The notes under the pieces were generated by a model. That model worked only from the letters and a program-made list of their open reading frames with translations. It had not been told where the DNA came from and searched no databases. The translations under genes and the position numbers were made by a program. A stretch of DNA of 64,000 nt from Diadema setosum (taxonomy: Eukaryota > Echinodermata > Echinoidea > Diadematoida > Diadematidae), in NCBI GenBank assembly GCA_033980235.1, contig CM067067.1, forward strand, positions 34,358,560 through 34,422,559, written 5' to 3'. Every line of letters begins with the position of its first letter. Within the stretch, counting starts at the first letter, position 1. Positions 11,201 through 22,600 of this stretch are shown here, piece after piece.

Positions 11201-14200
11201 AGTCATTGATTCTTGAGATGCTGCCCAGTAGTGATTGAAACAGATCCATAGTGTTTTTAAAGCCCAAACAAAGTTCTGGTATGCCTGCAAAAGTTGTCAA
11301 ATTTTGCTCCAAAATGTGAACGTATGCCTAGGAAATGTGCGGAATAACGCTGTAATAACAAGATATTCGATGGGTAAGGACGAAAATGGGAAATATTAAC
11401 CAAAAACATTCAGTCTCGGAACTTACCCGAACGGGGTCAGGCTAGACTCGGACTCGGGGATAACTCGGCCTCGCTTTGCTTGACGGCGGGATGAGTTGTA
11501 CTGGTTTTCCCTCTGGATTGTACAGTACTATGCATACGGGAGCGGCCTGTATAAACTACATTGTAGCGTTCTGGCTACTCGCAGTAATGGTCCGAGTTGT
11601 TACAACACGCGCATCAAAAACCTCTTTGGCGCGCATGCAAAATTAGTGTGCGCTTCTCAAGCACCTCTAAAACCAATCAAAGACAATTGATAAACAACAA
11701 CAAAAACTTCAAAGACCGCGCGTCTCAGCAACTGAGGTGATGTGCGTATACTAGTAAGCTTGAGGACCGCGTGCTGTCCATTTGTTTTGTACAGGATTAG
11801 CACGCACTTTCCTGTCTGCTCAGTAAGGCCTCGTTTGGTACCCGTAGTATTATAGAGTACTGATGAACATGGCGATCACGAACTGTGTGTAAATTGTCTG
11901 AAATAGGGTCGAGTTTTCCCTGAGACCGAGTTAGTCTGGAGCCTTCTGGAATAAAAGTCGGTCTACCGACTTTTATTATTTTTCTCAAAATACTCCAAAA
12001 CGACTCATCATTCCGGCAAACCGCGTCAGCCAGGTAAGTTTATTTGTAGACTCTTTCGATATATTGCAAGCAAATATGAAATGGTGCCAGACGGGTTCTC
12101 AAGCCCTTACCAGAACTTAGTTTTTACTTTAAGAGTAACCACAGCTGCACACATTTTTGGATAAGGCCTTCATTCTATATGCTTGCTCCTTCTTGATAAT
12201 GATATTGATATTCCATGTGCAGCATGTAACTGATTTGTAGAGTTATCAAAAACATGAAGGAATATAATGTAGTTTTGTAACAAACTTACTTCTCCCCTTT
12301 AACAGGAGAAAAACAATTATTCAGATTGCAATTTCTGTCCTTTAGGAATCCGCTTATAACATCTCTTCATTGTTCTTTTTTTTTCATTTCATTATTCTTA
12401 AATGTTTCTCTCTTCCTGTTTTCTTTTTGTCATGCAGGTATTTGTAGAGACATTAGACAAGTGTTTTGAAAATGTGTGCGAGCTTGACTTAATATTTCAT
12501 GTTGATAAGGTGAGTTCATGTGATAGTTTTTGTTTTTGCAAATTTTACTCCTTGAAGGCATTTACTGAGATTACATGTCTTAGGTGCATGTGTATTTGCT
12601 TAGTTGCTAACTGTTAACTTTGAAATTGAATACCTTAAAGAGATTCAGAACGAAGACATGATTTTGTATACGCAATATATCGCATTGTTTTATTTTTGTG
12701 AAGTTTGCAAGCTGACTGATATATGTGAAATTAATCACTGGTGTAAATATTTCCCCCATGACAGAAATGCAGTGTATATCATTTCCAAAGTGAAAAACTT
12801 CATTTTTCTAATGAAAAGAGATGCTCAGCACTCATTTCATCACTATGGTTCTTGATCCCAAATGCAACTACCAGTACTTGTAAAATTATGTCACAAGTCC
12901 CGCTTTGCAAAATAGTATGCTTGTAAATATATCATGATAATGCAGTAGTCAGAGGTAGGGATGAAATTAAAGCTCCTTCAAAGACCAAGTGTGTTGTCAG
13001 CTGCCATGCTGTTCTGCTTCCTTTTTCCATCAATGGTTCAGTGTGTAAACATTCTAGACCAGGTGTTTCTAACTTGATGTTCAAGAGTGTTATCCAATTT
13101 TCATGATTTTGAAAGTATATAATTCTAGTTACAAAAAGATGTGACGATTGTTGTGTATACTAATGCATCATACTTTACAGAAAGATGTGACTGGCACAGT
13201 CAAAAATATTTTGAGACTCAAAAACTGTTGTAGATGATGAAATGAAAACGATTCCACAGAAGATGTCAAACACCTCCCCTCCCCCCCCCCCCCTGCAAAA
13301 TTCAGAAAAAAAGGAAAAAAGTGAAAATTTACTTGAGTTACAGTAGGTCATCTGTAATGCTTCTAAACTCTGACCTCTGACCTCTGATACACAGGTGCAT
13401 CACATCCTGGCTGAGTTGGTCATGGGTGGAATGGTCCTGGAGACAAACATGACAGAAATCCTCACCAGGATAGAAGAGCAGAGCAAACTGGAAAAGCAAG
13501 AGGTAAGACCAGGATCATTAGGACAACCAGAGATGACTCTTTGCAGGGGTTTGCATCAGTTTTTGTTTTTGTTTACAAGTTTGTTGGTGTTTGTTCTGCG
13601 TGTATGTGTATGTGTTGTTGTTGTTGATTTGTTTGTGTGTGTTTGGTTTTTTTTTTTTTTTGTGGGGGGGGGGGGATTGTCTGTAGGGTTAAATATATGG
13701 CATAAACAGTGTTCCAGTCAGGCTGTAAATTGTAGCAAACACCCATATTCTCAATCCAATCACAATAATATTCATGTACACAGATATGTTAAGAGGGAGA
13801 TTGAGGATAAAGTATCTTTAACAATGGCCTATTAAAAGTACCATTGCAGTAATTGAAGCTATGACCTTCACATTAAAGCTACATTGTTCAGACCATGGAC
13901 CACACTTCCACCTATTCTGGTTGGGCAAGTATTTGTATCAGGGACCATGTACAGACATTTTCCAATGAAAGTGTAATCTTCTGATGCCAATCACCAACAT
14001 CATGGGGAAATATAAAGCAGGAGGGATTAGTAGATGCTACATGTACCTTTAGTTACTTACGGCAACGCTGCACACTGGCACTGGTCCGTCGGTCCCTGAT
14101 CAGTAAAAATAACTGTCGGACCAGTAACTTTTTCAAGAATTTTCCAGTAAAATGTGGAAAAACTGGGTACCTGCTGGTCCGACAGACAGGTCGAACCCAG

Positions 14201-14938
14201 TAGAAGAAATGGGTTAGTGTGCCGCCCTGCCTACGGTTACTTTAAATTTCACTGTGAAGTACAAGAGAAGAAGTGCTTTGTGAGTTATAAGTCTCTTGGT
14301 GATTGTTAGTGATGGTGGTAGTAGTAGTGATAGTAGCAGTGGTAGTGGTAGTGGAAGTAGCAGCAGTAGCAGCAGTAGTAGAAGTAATAGTACTAACAGT
14401 ATTGCACACAACAGTGGTAGGAGTCGGATGACTAATAGTACCTGTATAGATAATATTACTAGCAGCAGTATTAGTAGTTTTGTTTACCACGATGTAGGGC
14501 AATTTGTCAATCAGTTGCAATTAGTAGTTTTGGTTTTATATTTGTTGTGGTATGTTTGTTGTCATCATCAATTTCACCATCATTTACCTTTTCTTTTCCC
14601 ATACATGCTGGTCTATCAGTGGCAACAGTATTAGTACAATGACTAATAGTACCAGTCACATCAGTAACAGCAGTAGTAGTAAAAGCATTACTATTTGTAG
14701 TCCCAGTATAGATAATATTACTAGCAGCAGCAGTTGTGGTTTTGGTTTTGATTTCGTTTTGGTATCATTGTTGCCGGTCATCGATGTCATCAATGTCATG
14801 TTCATTATCTCTTCATTTCCCATACAGGCTGGTCTATCAGCGGCACCTGCTCGTGCAGCAGCAGCCGTGAAGAACATCAACCTGCCAAACATTCCCACGC
14901 CCAACATCAGCTTGCCCAACCTGCCCTCCTTCAAGTGA
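5186..14938 (+). CDS. AP3S: AP-3 complex subunit sigma (spliced, six coding exons)
   Basis: Joined coding exons 5186-5254, 8784-8875, 10217-10328, 12438-12509, 13395-13502 and 14828-14938 give 187 aa; vertebrate AP3S1/AP3S2 are about 193. The protein is the small sigma chain of the heterotetrameric AP-3 adaptor, which coats endosomal membranes and sorts cargo to lysosomes and lysosome-related organelles. Residues 1-23 (MIKAILVFNNHGKPRLVKFY start) and the core YFVFCVDSSESELGILDLIQ, then VETLDKCFENVCELDLIFHV, are nearly identical to vertebrate AP-3 sigma. The SSESELG segment and the C-terminal NLPSFK are AP-3-specific rather than AP-1 or AP-2. All introns are GT-AG and all joins keep frame. The start has A at -3 and matches the family N-terminus. 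The sigma fold extends to about residue 150; the last 36 residues are an Ala- and Asn-Leu-Pro-rich tail. Confidence 0.96.
5255..8783 (+). other. AP3S intron 1
   Basis: 3.5-kb GT-AG intron, phase 0. AT-rich with T runs and a C/A/G homopolymer cluster at 8101-8129. No coding exon, RNA gene or clear transposon was recognised inside it. Confidence 0.85.
8784..8875 (+). CDS. AP3S: AP3S coding exon 2
   Basis: Encodes NEDEQQQIIRETFHLVSKRD, then DNVCNFLEGG, the family block that follows the first strands (vertebrate: SEDTQQQIIRETFHLVSKRD). Acceptor AACAG|AAT; donor GGCAT|GTAAG. It ends with two bases of a split Met codon completed in exon 3. Confidence 0.95.
8876..10216 (+). other. AP3S intron 2
   Basis: 1.34-kb intron, phase 2. 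It contains a TACTGTAAA-type miniature element (9840-10068) ending about 150 bases before the acceptor; otherwise nothing recognised. Confidence 0.85.
9840..10068. mobile_element. TACTGTAAA-family miniature element, copy 2
   Basis: Begins TACTGTAAACGCC and ends ATACAGTA. It shares TTTTGC, TTTCGCAA and CGTGAATTT style phrases with the copies at 560-763 and 47100-47301, but is the most decayed of the set. It lies within AP3S intron 2. Confidence 0.4.
10217..10328 (+). CDS. AP3S: AP3S coding exon 3
   Basis: Completes the split Met, then reads IVGNEDFKLVYRHYATLYFV, FCVDSSESELGILDLIQ. This is the most conserved part of the family and contains the SSESELG segment diagnostic for AP-3 sigma. Acceptor TTGTAG|G; donor CAA|GTGAGT, phase 0. 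Confidence 0.97.
11951..11976. repeat. Perfect 12-bp-arm hairpin
   Basis: ATAAAAGTCGGT, spacer CT, ACCGACTTTTAT. It lies in the CpG-rich block of intron 3 just before a dispersed repeat and may be the end of a transposon. Confidence 0.7.
11982..12120 (+). repeat. Dispersed repeat, copy 1 (partner at 61788-61925)
   Basis: Same-order matches with the second copy: TCTCAAAATACTC, ATTGCAAGCAA versus GTTGCAAGCAA, and AAGCCCTT followed by AGAACT. The copies are diverged with small indels, so borders are approximate. Confidence 0.5.
12438..12509 (+). CDS. AP3S: AP3S coding exon 4
   Basis: Encodes 24 residues, VFVETLDKCFENVCELDLIF then HVDK, identical in plan to vertebrate AP3S1. Acceptor GCAG|GTA; donor AAG|GTGAGT; phase 0 on both sides, so the exon is a symmetrical 72-base cassette. 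Confidence 0.97.
12510..13394 (+). other. AP3S intron 4
   Basis: 885-base intron, phase 0, with a 13-base C run (13281-13293). Nothing else recognised. Confidence 0.85.
13395..13502 (+). CDS. AP3S: AP3S coding exon 5
   Basis: Encodes VHHILAELVMGGMVLETNMT, EILTRIEEQSKLEKQE, the terminal helices of the sigma fold. Acceptor ACAG|GTG; donor GAG|GTAAGA; phase 0. The frame stays open for over 300 bases into the intron, which is chance: that part is low complexity (TTG and G/T runs). Confidence 0.96.
14305..14400 (+). repeat. AGT/AGC trinucleotide repeat
   Basis: Imperfect run of AGT, AGC and GGT triplets. It gives Ser-rich and Leu-rich open frames in several registers; none is a gene. Confidence 0.8.
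14440..14625 (+). repeat. Duplicated intron 5/exon 6 boundary, upstream copy (splice site lost)
   Basis: Matches the real boundary at about 14702-14846: both carry TATAGATAATATTACTAGCA, TTGGTTTT-type T-rich tract, GTCATCA-rich tract and TTCCCATACA, then GCTGGTCTATCAG. In this copy the acceptor AG is AT (T at 14606 where the true site has G at 14827), and the following exon-like bases diverge into repeats. Confidence 0.75.
14828..14938 (+). CDS. AP3S: AP3S coding exon 6 (C-terminus)
   Basis: Encodes 36 residues starting AGLSAAPARAAAAVKN and ending LPNLPSFK, then TGA at 14936-14938. The vertebrate tail is AGLAGAPARAVSAVKN ... VPNLPSFK, so both ends of the exon align. Between them the tail is shorter, with Asn-Leu/Ile-Pro repeats. 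Acceptor ATACAG|GCT. Confidence 0.96.
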   Translation, partial: AGLSAAPARAAAAVKNINLPNIPTPNISLPNLPSFK

Positions 14939-16689
14939 TGTCAGCCCTGTTACGTCCAAAGAAAAGTAGAAACTAAAAAAAGAAGATATATATAAATATG
15001 ACTATACATATATACAGAAACATATATGATATGTAAGTACAGGCGTATGGAGGGAGCAGTGTCATTGTGATCGTGGTCCCTTTAAACAAGGATACATTTG
15101 TGGGAGTACCGGTAGATTAGGGGTGTTACTACCACTCCACCAGTGGCATCCTTTGCGTGAAGGGATTAGTCATTGGTCCCATGAAACACTTGCTGCTACG
15201 TACATCTCCATGCGTGCATACCAGATTAAAGGTTGCATTTGGGTAGGACTTCAGTTGAAATGTTCGCTCCATGTTCAAGTTGACTGATTAATGTAAAGTC
15301 AAGCAGAACAGTCAGAAGAATTGGGCAAGAAATTTAGAGAATTTTACAGTGTCATGTATTTTTTGTGAGAGTGACATCAGTCACAGTCACATCATTGTAT
15401 GCAAATAAGATGAGATGGTGATGTCATAGCCTCACAAGTTTCGATTTCATTTTCCTTTCTGGCATGATCGCAATAAGAAGAAATTAAAGGGGGGGTAGTT
15501 GCTGCATTTTCAACCAAAAAAAGATATATATATAATAGTTGTTTCTCTTTCTTTCCTTTACAAAACCAGTAGGAGAATTGAAGACATCCATCGCCTAATC
15601 TAATTTGCACAAATGATCATGACGAATGTCACACTTTAAAGACTTTCCTACATTTCAGTTGACTTTTATGAAACTGTTACTTTTCTGTGTGTTAGACCCC
15701 ATTCTCCCTCTAAAAGTCAACTACAACACAAAATGAAGTTTCCCTTTGAGTAAGATATGTGCCATAGTGTGGCTAGAACACATTCCTCTATGTTTCAGCA
15801 GGGATCAATTGTTGAAAATCACTGTGAGTGTTTTTACCCTGAAAAGCTTCTCCACTCTTTAAAACAACTCACCACATTTTTGTAAGTATTGTTTCAGAGC
15901 CACCAATCCAGTATCATGCTGGTTCAGTATGCACCCGCTTTAGGTGTACTGGTATGCATGTTCATCATGTGTAGATCTAAGCCACTGTCATTATTCCAAG
16001 GGGGTGTTGTCAGAATGATTTTAGTAGGCCTCAGATAAGACCTTGGCAGGGAGGTTTCTGCAGCAGGAGAAGCCCATGCCTCTGGTGGAACCTCCAGGCA
16101 GAACCAGATATCGCTTTGGGCATGGAATCAGGATATTGTTGCGCTAGCATCATCGCAAATACTTGAGTTTTTTTTCTGACAGGTTTGAGGCAACGCATAT
16201 TCATGAAGCCCCATGGAAGGTTTATTTGTTTGTATTGAAGGTATCACAGGATTTTTTCTTTCCCCAAAGAGACAAGTGGTTTTATTACTTTTTGAATACA
16301 AAATTATTACCTGTGATGTTTAGTCCTCAGAATTTTGTCTGCTGTGTCATTACATATGATGCTGAAATGCTGCTTTCCTGCATACACCAAGTTTTGTGCT
16401 CCTAAAGACCCAGAAACAGTAATTCATAGTGTTATATTATCATGAGTTGATTTCTGATATTGGTTGATTTTGTAAATTCCCAATTCTAGAATGGGGCGTA
16501 CTAGCAAAACAGTAATGAAATCACACAAACTAGTGACCGAGCATTTGTCGCACCATTGAGAATATTAACTTAGTTGTAGACATGTAGGACAATAGCATAT
16601 TTTGTGTGTTCCTAAAATGTTACGTTGACAAACTGATGCGTGGATGCGTATTATACTCACGTCATTATACAAAACCTGTGCTTAAAAAG

Positions 16690-16695
16690 AATAAA
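16690..16695 (+). terminator. Candidate AP3S poly(A) signal
   Basis: AATAAA about 1.75 kb after the stop codon and just before a transposon. No strong GT-rich element directly follows. Confidence 0.2.
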
Positions 16696-16757
16696 AGAAA
16701 ACATGGAAAGCAATAGTAGGTAAAGAAACACTGTAATTGCTTCAGAAGCAAAAGGTC

Positions 16758-17148
16758 TTAAAGGGTGTGTACAGTTCTGGTCGAGGTGAAGATTTAGCTT
16801 TCAACGTTTTGTGAGATATTCAGAAACCACTCTATGAGATGTCAAAAACCATGCAATTCTAAGGGGTATCAAAAGTTTATTCGATGAAAATCGGTTTTGA
16901 AATGGCTGAGATATCCAAAAACAAGGTGAAACAAAGAGATACTAATAAAGTTGGGGCATGTCGCCTTTTATTATTAACAGTTTTTTCGATATCTCAGTCA
17001 TTTGAAAACTAATTTTCATCAAATAAACGCTGAATCCTTCTTAAAATTACATGCTCTTTCATATTTCATAAGAGGCTTTTCATTATCTCACTTAGGAATG
17101 TTCAAAACATGAATCCCTACCTCAACCAGTACTGTACAGTCCCTTTAA
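16758..17148. mobile_element. TTAA-flanked palindromic element, family A copy 1
   Basis: TTAA at both edges. Left end AGGGTGTGTACAGTTCTGGT and right end ACCAGTACTGTACAGTCCCT are inverted and similar. The two halves are inverted copies throughout (TTTCATCAAATAAA in one half faces TTTATTCGATGAAA in the other). No open frame. Copies 2 and 3 are at 40867-41258 and 56611-57010. Confidence 0.75.
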
Positions 17149-19651
17149 AGATGAGAATGGTTGCATGTTTATGGCGAAGGAAAGTTGCTTGATTTTGAGT
17201 TTTCTGAAAGCAAGAAAGGCGAACACACTTGAAAGGACCAGAATTCATTTGTTTAGCAAGTAAATTCACTCCAAAATGTAGATTCGATTTCGTCTTTGTT
17301 CAGAGAATATCAAATTGAGCTGTCATCTCATCCATATCATTTGTATTATTTATTCATAGGCCAAGATAGCCCGACCAGATGCTGCGGGAAGCACGGTCAC
17401 GACACTTGTGTACAGTGACAGGGCTGTGTATAGTTAAGGCCCAGAACGGGAGAGGAAGGCTCTGTATTATACTTGTCTTATTAGGTAGAATTTACTTGAT
17501 TGGAGCAGGCAAAATTATCAGCCAAATTTCATGTTGTGGGCCATGGATGACTGTATTCTGAAGAATATCATTTGTCGCGTTGGCAGCAGAATTTAGACAC
17601 GTTACGACACAAGATGCACTGCCTACACAATGTTCGGAATCGCTCCTGCGCAAATTCTATGAGATGTGTTGTACGAGTCTCCATGTCGCGCTACACGTAG
17701 TGCAATGACAATTTCTATGCTTTTTCTCTGAAGGGTATCAGAGGCTTTATTGTGAATGCATCAGTCATTGGAAGCATTGACGATATCGGAATTCACCTTT
17801 TAAGGGTATGTAAATTCTTCTGCTTGTACTAGGAAAGATGTGTTCTCTCTGATGAAATGTTTCACTGCATGGCATTCTATCTTTGCAGGCTTTGCAGATC
17901 TGGTCCATTGGGAAGTGAGCCTTTTTCTTTGCAGTGTGGCATACTGTAGGCTCAATGCAGTTATGCAGATTAGTAGTAAAAAGAATCAATATCTGAGGCA
18001 GATAATGTATTGTGGATTTATTTAGTAAGGGTCATGTACGTTTAACCTGCAAATGCTTCCATTTTTGCACCAAAGTACAGGAAGGTATTACTCCCTTACT
18101 TGTGCATAATACAACAACAATTTTGTGGATTCAGTGAATTTCTTCAGCTTGGCCTTGTTGTTAAGTTCTGACATAACAAGCAGCCACTTTGATGAATTGC
18201 TTGATGTTGGTTCGACTGTTACTACAAGCTTCTGTTACTATAAAATTTTACTGTAAATTTCCAAGAATGTACTTACTAGTATTTGCGTAAGATCTATGAG
18301 AAGCATATTTGTGGGACAACTTTCACACCTGGCAAGAGTTCTTGCTAGGAGAGATTGAAGGGGTTAAAGGGATTGATCTCATGCAATTTATCATTCCAGG
18401 ACTTTGATGTAGATCAGATTTGTGTGTGAGAATGTTTGAAGTCTACGTATAAAGCAAGATCTGCCCTAAAACTTTTTGTTTTGCAAAGATTGACATCCAA
18501 GGTTTGAGAAAGTCAAATTTTGAGCATGAGAAATTCATGCCCAGGCAGAAAATGGAACATTTTAAGAAAATGGACTCAAAGTGGGAAATTTTCTGCCAAA
18601 AGCCGGAATGTTAGAATCCCTGCACTCCACTGTTGTGTTTCATGATCACGGATTCAACCACTCGTGTTAGTGTCTTAGAGTTCTCTACTCGCGAAATATC
18701 TGGCATCTACAGGGCCGCTATCTCAAGCTCTGTCAGCCTACAGCTAGACAGACATCACTCCACGTACTCTTCACAGTGATGAAGAAATTTGCATCTTTTT
18801 GAAGAAATTTACACCGTCAGAATGCAGCGAAACAAAAATTGGCAAATCACATGAAAGTTATGGAAATATCAATTCTCTGGATGTTAATAGTTTGTATGAT
18901 ATACTGCATAATGGACATCAAAAAGGGACCATATGGGTCTCATAATAGCAGATAGTGTCATTGCCATGATGTTCCTCTGGTATTTTTGTGAGAGGAATGT
19001 TGCTTACAACAAGTTCTATTGAAAGATGGTTTCTTTCTGAATTTTCTCATGATACATGTGGGATTATTATTACATATCCTCCCGACAAATTCAATGAATA
19101 CCTTCTTCTTGACTTCACATAAAGGATAGGTAGGACTTTGGTGTGCTTTATTCTATAGGAATTCCTTGTAGGTAACATTTGGGTAACATTTAACTTCTTC
19201 AAAAATATCAACAGATCATTTCTCTTTGAGTTAAATTCATCTGCCATAGCAGCCTGCTTGTCCTTGACCAAGAAATGTCAGTGGTAACTTTCCCCCATCC
19301 ATTCTGGTTAGGAATGCAAGACAGTAGATCATAGTTTCTTCTTTTATCGGAGCAGTAATCGCTTCTTAACTTTCAGGATTATAAAGTGCAATTTTGTATT
19401 ACTAGCATGGGAAATCAATATGTATCTTCTTTTCTGTATTTTTTCTGTGATAAGCAGTGCAGTTGCATAGACACCAAGCAGCTGCACCAATTGTGTGCAT
19501 CCTATGTGAAACTAGATTGACTGCGTAGCTAATACTGTTTGTGTAATCATGATGTTTTTAGGATGTTATAAGATATAATTTCCACTGTCATCTACTGTAA
19601 GCCCTCTTCCCAGTATTTCGTAGCAAAAGTGTGAAAGATACTGTATGTGTA

Positions 19652-19657
19652 AATAAA
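19652..19657 (+). terminator. Candidate poly(A) signal
   Basis: AATAAA followed directly by TGTGTATATG, a GT-rich context typical of cleavage sites. It would imply a 4.7-kb 3' UTR for AP3S, which is long, so it may be fortuitous. Confidence 0.2.
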
Positions 19658-19680
19658 TGTGTATATGCATAGATCCGAAC

Positions 19681-22600
19681 AAGTATTTTAGGTCACCAGA
19701 TGGTGAAAACCCAATTTTATTTAATGCAGTTTAAAAAAAAAAAAAAAGTGGTTAGTATGACTCATTATTGCATATGTTACTCTTTGTAAACTGTACCTTT
19801 GTTGTAGATGAGATAGTAATGTATAGCAGTTTATACTAAAATTGGTAAAGAACATAGCATAAAAGTGTATTAGTTCTACATGCAAGTCACTCTGTGTTTG
19901 TTTTCTGTTGTTGTAGCTAGTGTCCATGATCTTAAGATTGTCCTGCAGGTCAAAGGTCAACTTTTTAGTGAAATCTCATTTTAATTCCTCTCCATTATTA
20001 GCAAGGGAATGGCATCCATGTTTAAGTGATCCATTTCCGCTTTGTTACGTGGGACTACTATGAGAAAGGTTTAACATTTCTATGTCAAGATCCTTGAGTT
20101 GCTGGCAGAATATAGCATGTTTTCCACTCCTGTAAAATGCAGACAGATTTTTGTACCTTAGAAGCTAACTGACAGTACATGTAATTAAATAATTGCTTGA
20201 ATTTGTGTTTCTTTTTTTTTTTTGTGAAGGAATGCTACTGTCAAACCTCAGTATTATTTGTACAGATCCCTTGTGATCATTTGCAAACCAACAAGATTTT
20301 AATGAACCGATATGTGGTGCAACATGACTGCTGGAACACATCATGGGGTGAAATTACTCTATAATTTTTTGTCTTAAATAATATAAATGGTGTGAAATTA
20401 ACTAGGAAGCATTTGGCTCCCCATAGATGAGCTGATTGTAAGGGTGGAGCTACAATGTACAAGGCTAATTGCACATGGACATCTCATAGAAGTTTTTAAA
20501 GAGGTTTTGCATCATTTATCAAATATGTCTTTGTATTATATGTGTTTGATGTTATAGCAGGATGTGTGGTGAATTTTTATTCAGGCAATGTTTATTTGAT
20601 TTTGGCAGCTTTAAACAACTTTCTGATGCGTGAATCTATGCCTTGCTGTTATTTTTTTTTGCAAATCGTGGTAGATGAATATTTGTATCATTCAATGATA
20701 GTCACCATGTAAAATATAGAGTAAATTGTGAGTTCGACAACATAATAAGGAATTACCATGGTAATCATTAAAGCATTAGGTTGGCAATATGCTTCCATGG
20801 TAAAGGTCTGAAAGGCGAACAAAGAGGCATTCTTTTCACAATATGTACCAGTTGAACACTCATTGTGCCAAATGTTTTGCAATCAAATAGCTGAAGCATC
20901 ACAGAATGTTGAAACTTTCAGATCATGCTTGATGTTTTCCTCTGTAAGTTTCAGCTGCAGCTCAAAATATATTCAGTTTCTGTTGACTCCTGGTTTGCCA
21001 CAGCTACCCTACACCTTTCCAAACTATAGGATGTATGTTTCTTCGAAGCGGTGAGCCAAATCAATTGGCCCACTTTTCAAAAGCCCACAAATTGTATGCA
21101 ATTTGGCTGTTGTTCACTATTGCTCAGTAATGTATATTTCCAGGAAAGAAAAAGGATTCCATTATTGGAAGAGAGCCATTATTGGAAGAGAGATAGTTCT
21201 TAGTACTGGTCTTTTCCTTTCCTTTCGCCTGCAAACTGGTCTATATTTACAAAACCTGTGTCATTACTTTGCTGCAGTCTAAATGCTATTCCCAGAAAAT
21301 TGTGTGACATGGTTATTGTATTGATTTTTATAACATTTTATGAATATTACTAACTGGCCTTTTTAGGTGATGATTCAAATAATTTTGAAGTTGGAAGGAA
21401 TTTTGTATTTTGTATCACTAAGCTCTGATCCCCCCAAAAAAGATACAACACAAATATCGCTTTCACTTACAACTCAGCTCAGCTCGGTGGCATTCGTATG
21501 TATGCTGGTTTTCTTTTTGTGTATATATGAGGCATCTTATGTTTCATTGAAATGACATATGTTGTTAAAATCATGTAAACTTTCCCCAGTTGGCAAAGCT
21601 ACTGTGCTGAATGGGAGTGGCAGAAGAATAATGATAATTCTGATACACCTGCAGTAACAAAAAAAGCTGCTAAAAACTGCTTATCCAATAGTGGTGAGCC
21701 ATTGGAGTTAAATGGAGTCTAAAGGGGCTTGAGCTTTGGTCCAGGCCCCTTTTGACTCCATAAATTCTGATAGTACATACAAAAGTGACAGCAGTGTTTA
21801 ATGTTTTGCATTTGGTTTTCAAGTATTCAGTGTAATATTGGTACATACTGATTTACTCCCCATTCTATTTACTTTATCTTGACTGAAATGGCTATTCACC
21901 TAATCGGCAACTTTCTCCTAATCCTAATATGGACTTGATCAGAACTGATTCATTAACAGTAATTCCAAGCCTCTAAAGCAGGAGACTACAAAAAAAAAAT
22001 GTGGCCTGCCCAGCAGATGGATCCCAAAGCTTGCACGCTGGAAAATTCACAAATAATGATAGCCTAGGCACATCACATGAAAGAGCTTTCAAAACTCTGT
22101 TGACTTACCGGGTATGTCACAAACCAAAATTCAGTTAGGGGGTCAAAGTTCATGTTAGGACCCTTCTGCCGGTCAGGTAAAGAAAAGATCCTTCTCCTAC
22201 TTGTCCAGTTATGCATGTAAGCAAGTGGTTCCATGCTCTGAATAGGCAAGTGCCAATTCTATATTGTATTTGCCCCGCAGTGAGTTTTGGTTGCCCCTGG
22301 TGAGCAGGAAAGCGTGTTTGTAGCATCCTGCCCCAAATCCTCCTCGTGTTAATGTACGAGCAAAAAATACAGCAAATAAAAGTTGTATGCCTTCCTTCTC
22401 CTATTTTCTACCTATGGAGAGAGCAAAGCTGGGCCTATTTATACTTTAACCGTAAGTCGTCAACAAACATTTTTTTAATTGGCTCTTCATCCAGTCTATG
22501 AGAGTGGAAAATATTTATTGGACAACCTGTAGCTCAGGTGTGTTGCTATCTGTTTGATGCCATGCAAATTAACCCAAGACCTGTTAATTTCTACACCTTA

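Larger units (their letters stand above)
10329..12437 (+). other. AP3S intron 3 with CpG-rich insertion
   Basis: 2.1-kb intron, phase 0. Its middle, about 11380-12040, is markedly richer in CpG than the flanks and has a perfect hairpin at 11951-11976. 11982-12120 is a dispersed repeat also found at 61788-61925. No exon is recognised in it. Confidence 0.8.
13503..14827 (+). other. AP3S intron 5, repeat-rich
   Basis: 1.3-kb intron, phase 0. It holds G and T runs near 13650, a block with repeated GTCGGACCAG/CTGGTCCGAC phrases (about 14080-14190), AGT/AGC trinucleotide runs (14305-14400 and 14640-14740), and a partial duplication of the intron 5/exon 6 boundary. Confidence 0.85.
14939..19680 (+). 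other. Probable AP3S 3' UTR and downstream DNA
   Basis: No coding exon is recognised. AATAAA occurs at 16690-16695 and 19652-19657, and ATTAAA near 15224; any could end the transcript. A TTAA palindromic element lies at 16758-17148. The remainder is AT-rich single-copy-looking sequence. Confidence 0.45.

Noticed and set aside
13503..13835. Extension of AP3S exon 5 into the intron as a longer protein
   Set aside because: A good donor at 13503 and exact family alignment of exon 6 show that the extension is intron, made of TTG, T and G runs.
14296..14934. Ser-rich and Leu-rich frames in AP3S intron 5
   Set aside because: Products of AGT/AGC trinucleotide repeats; only the last 36 codons of one frame (exon 6) are real.
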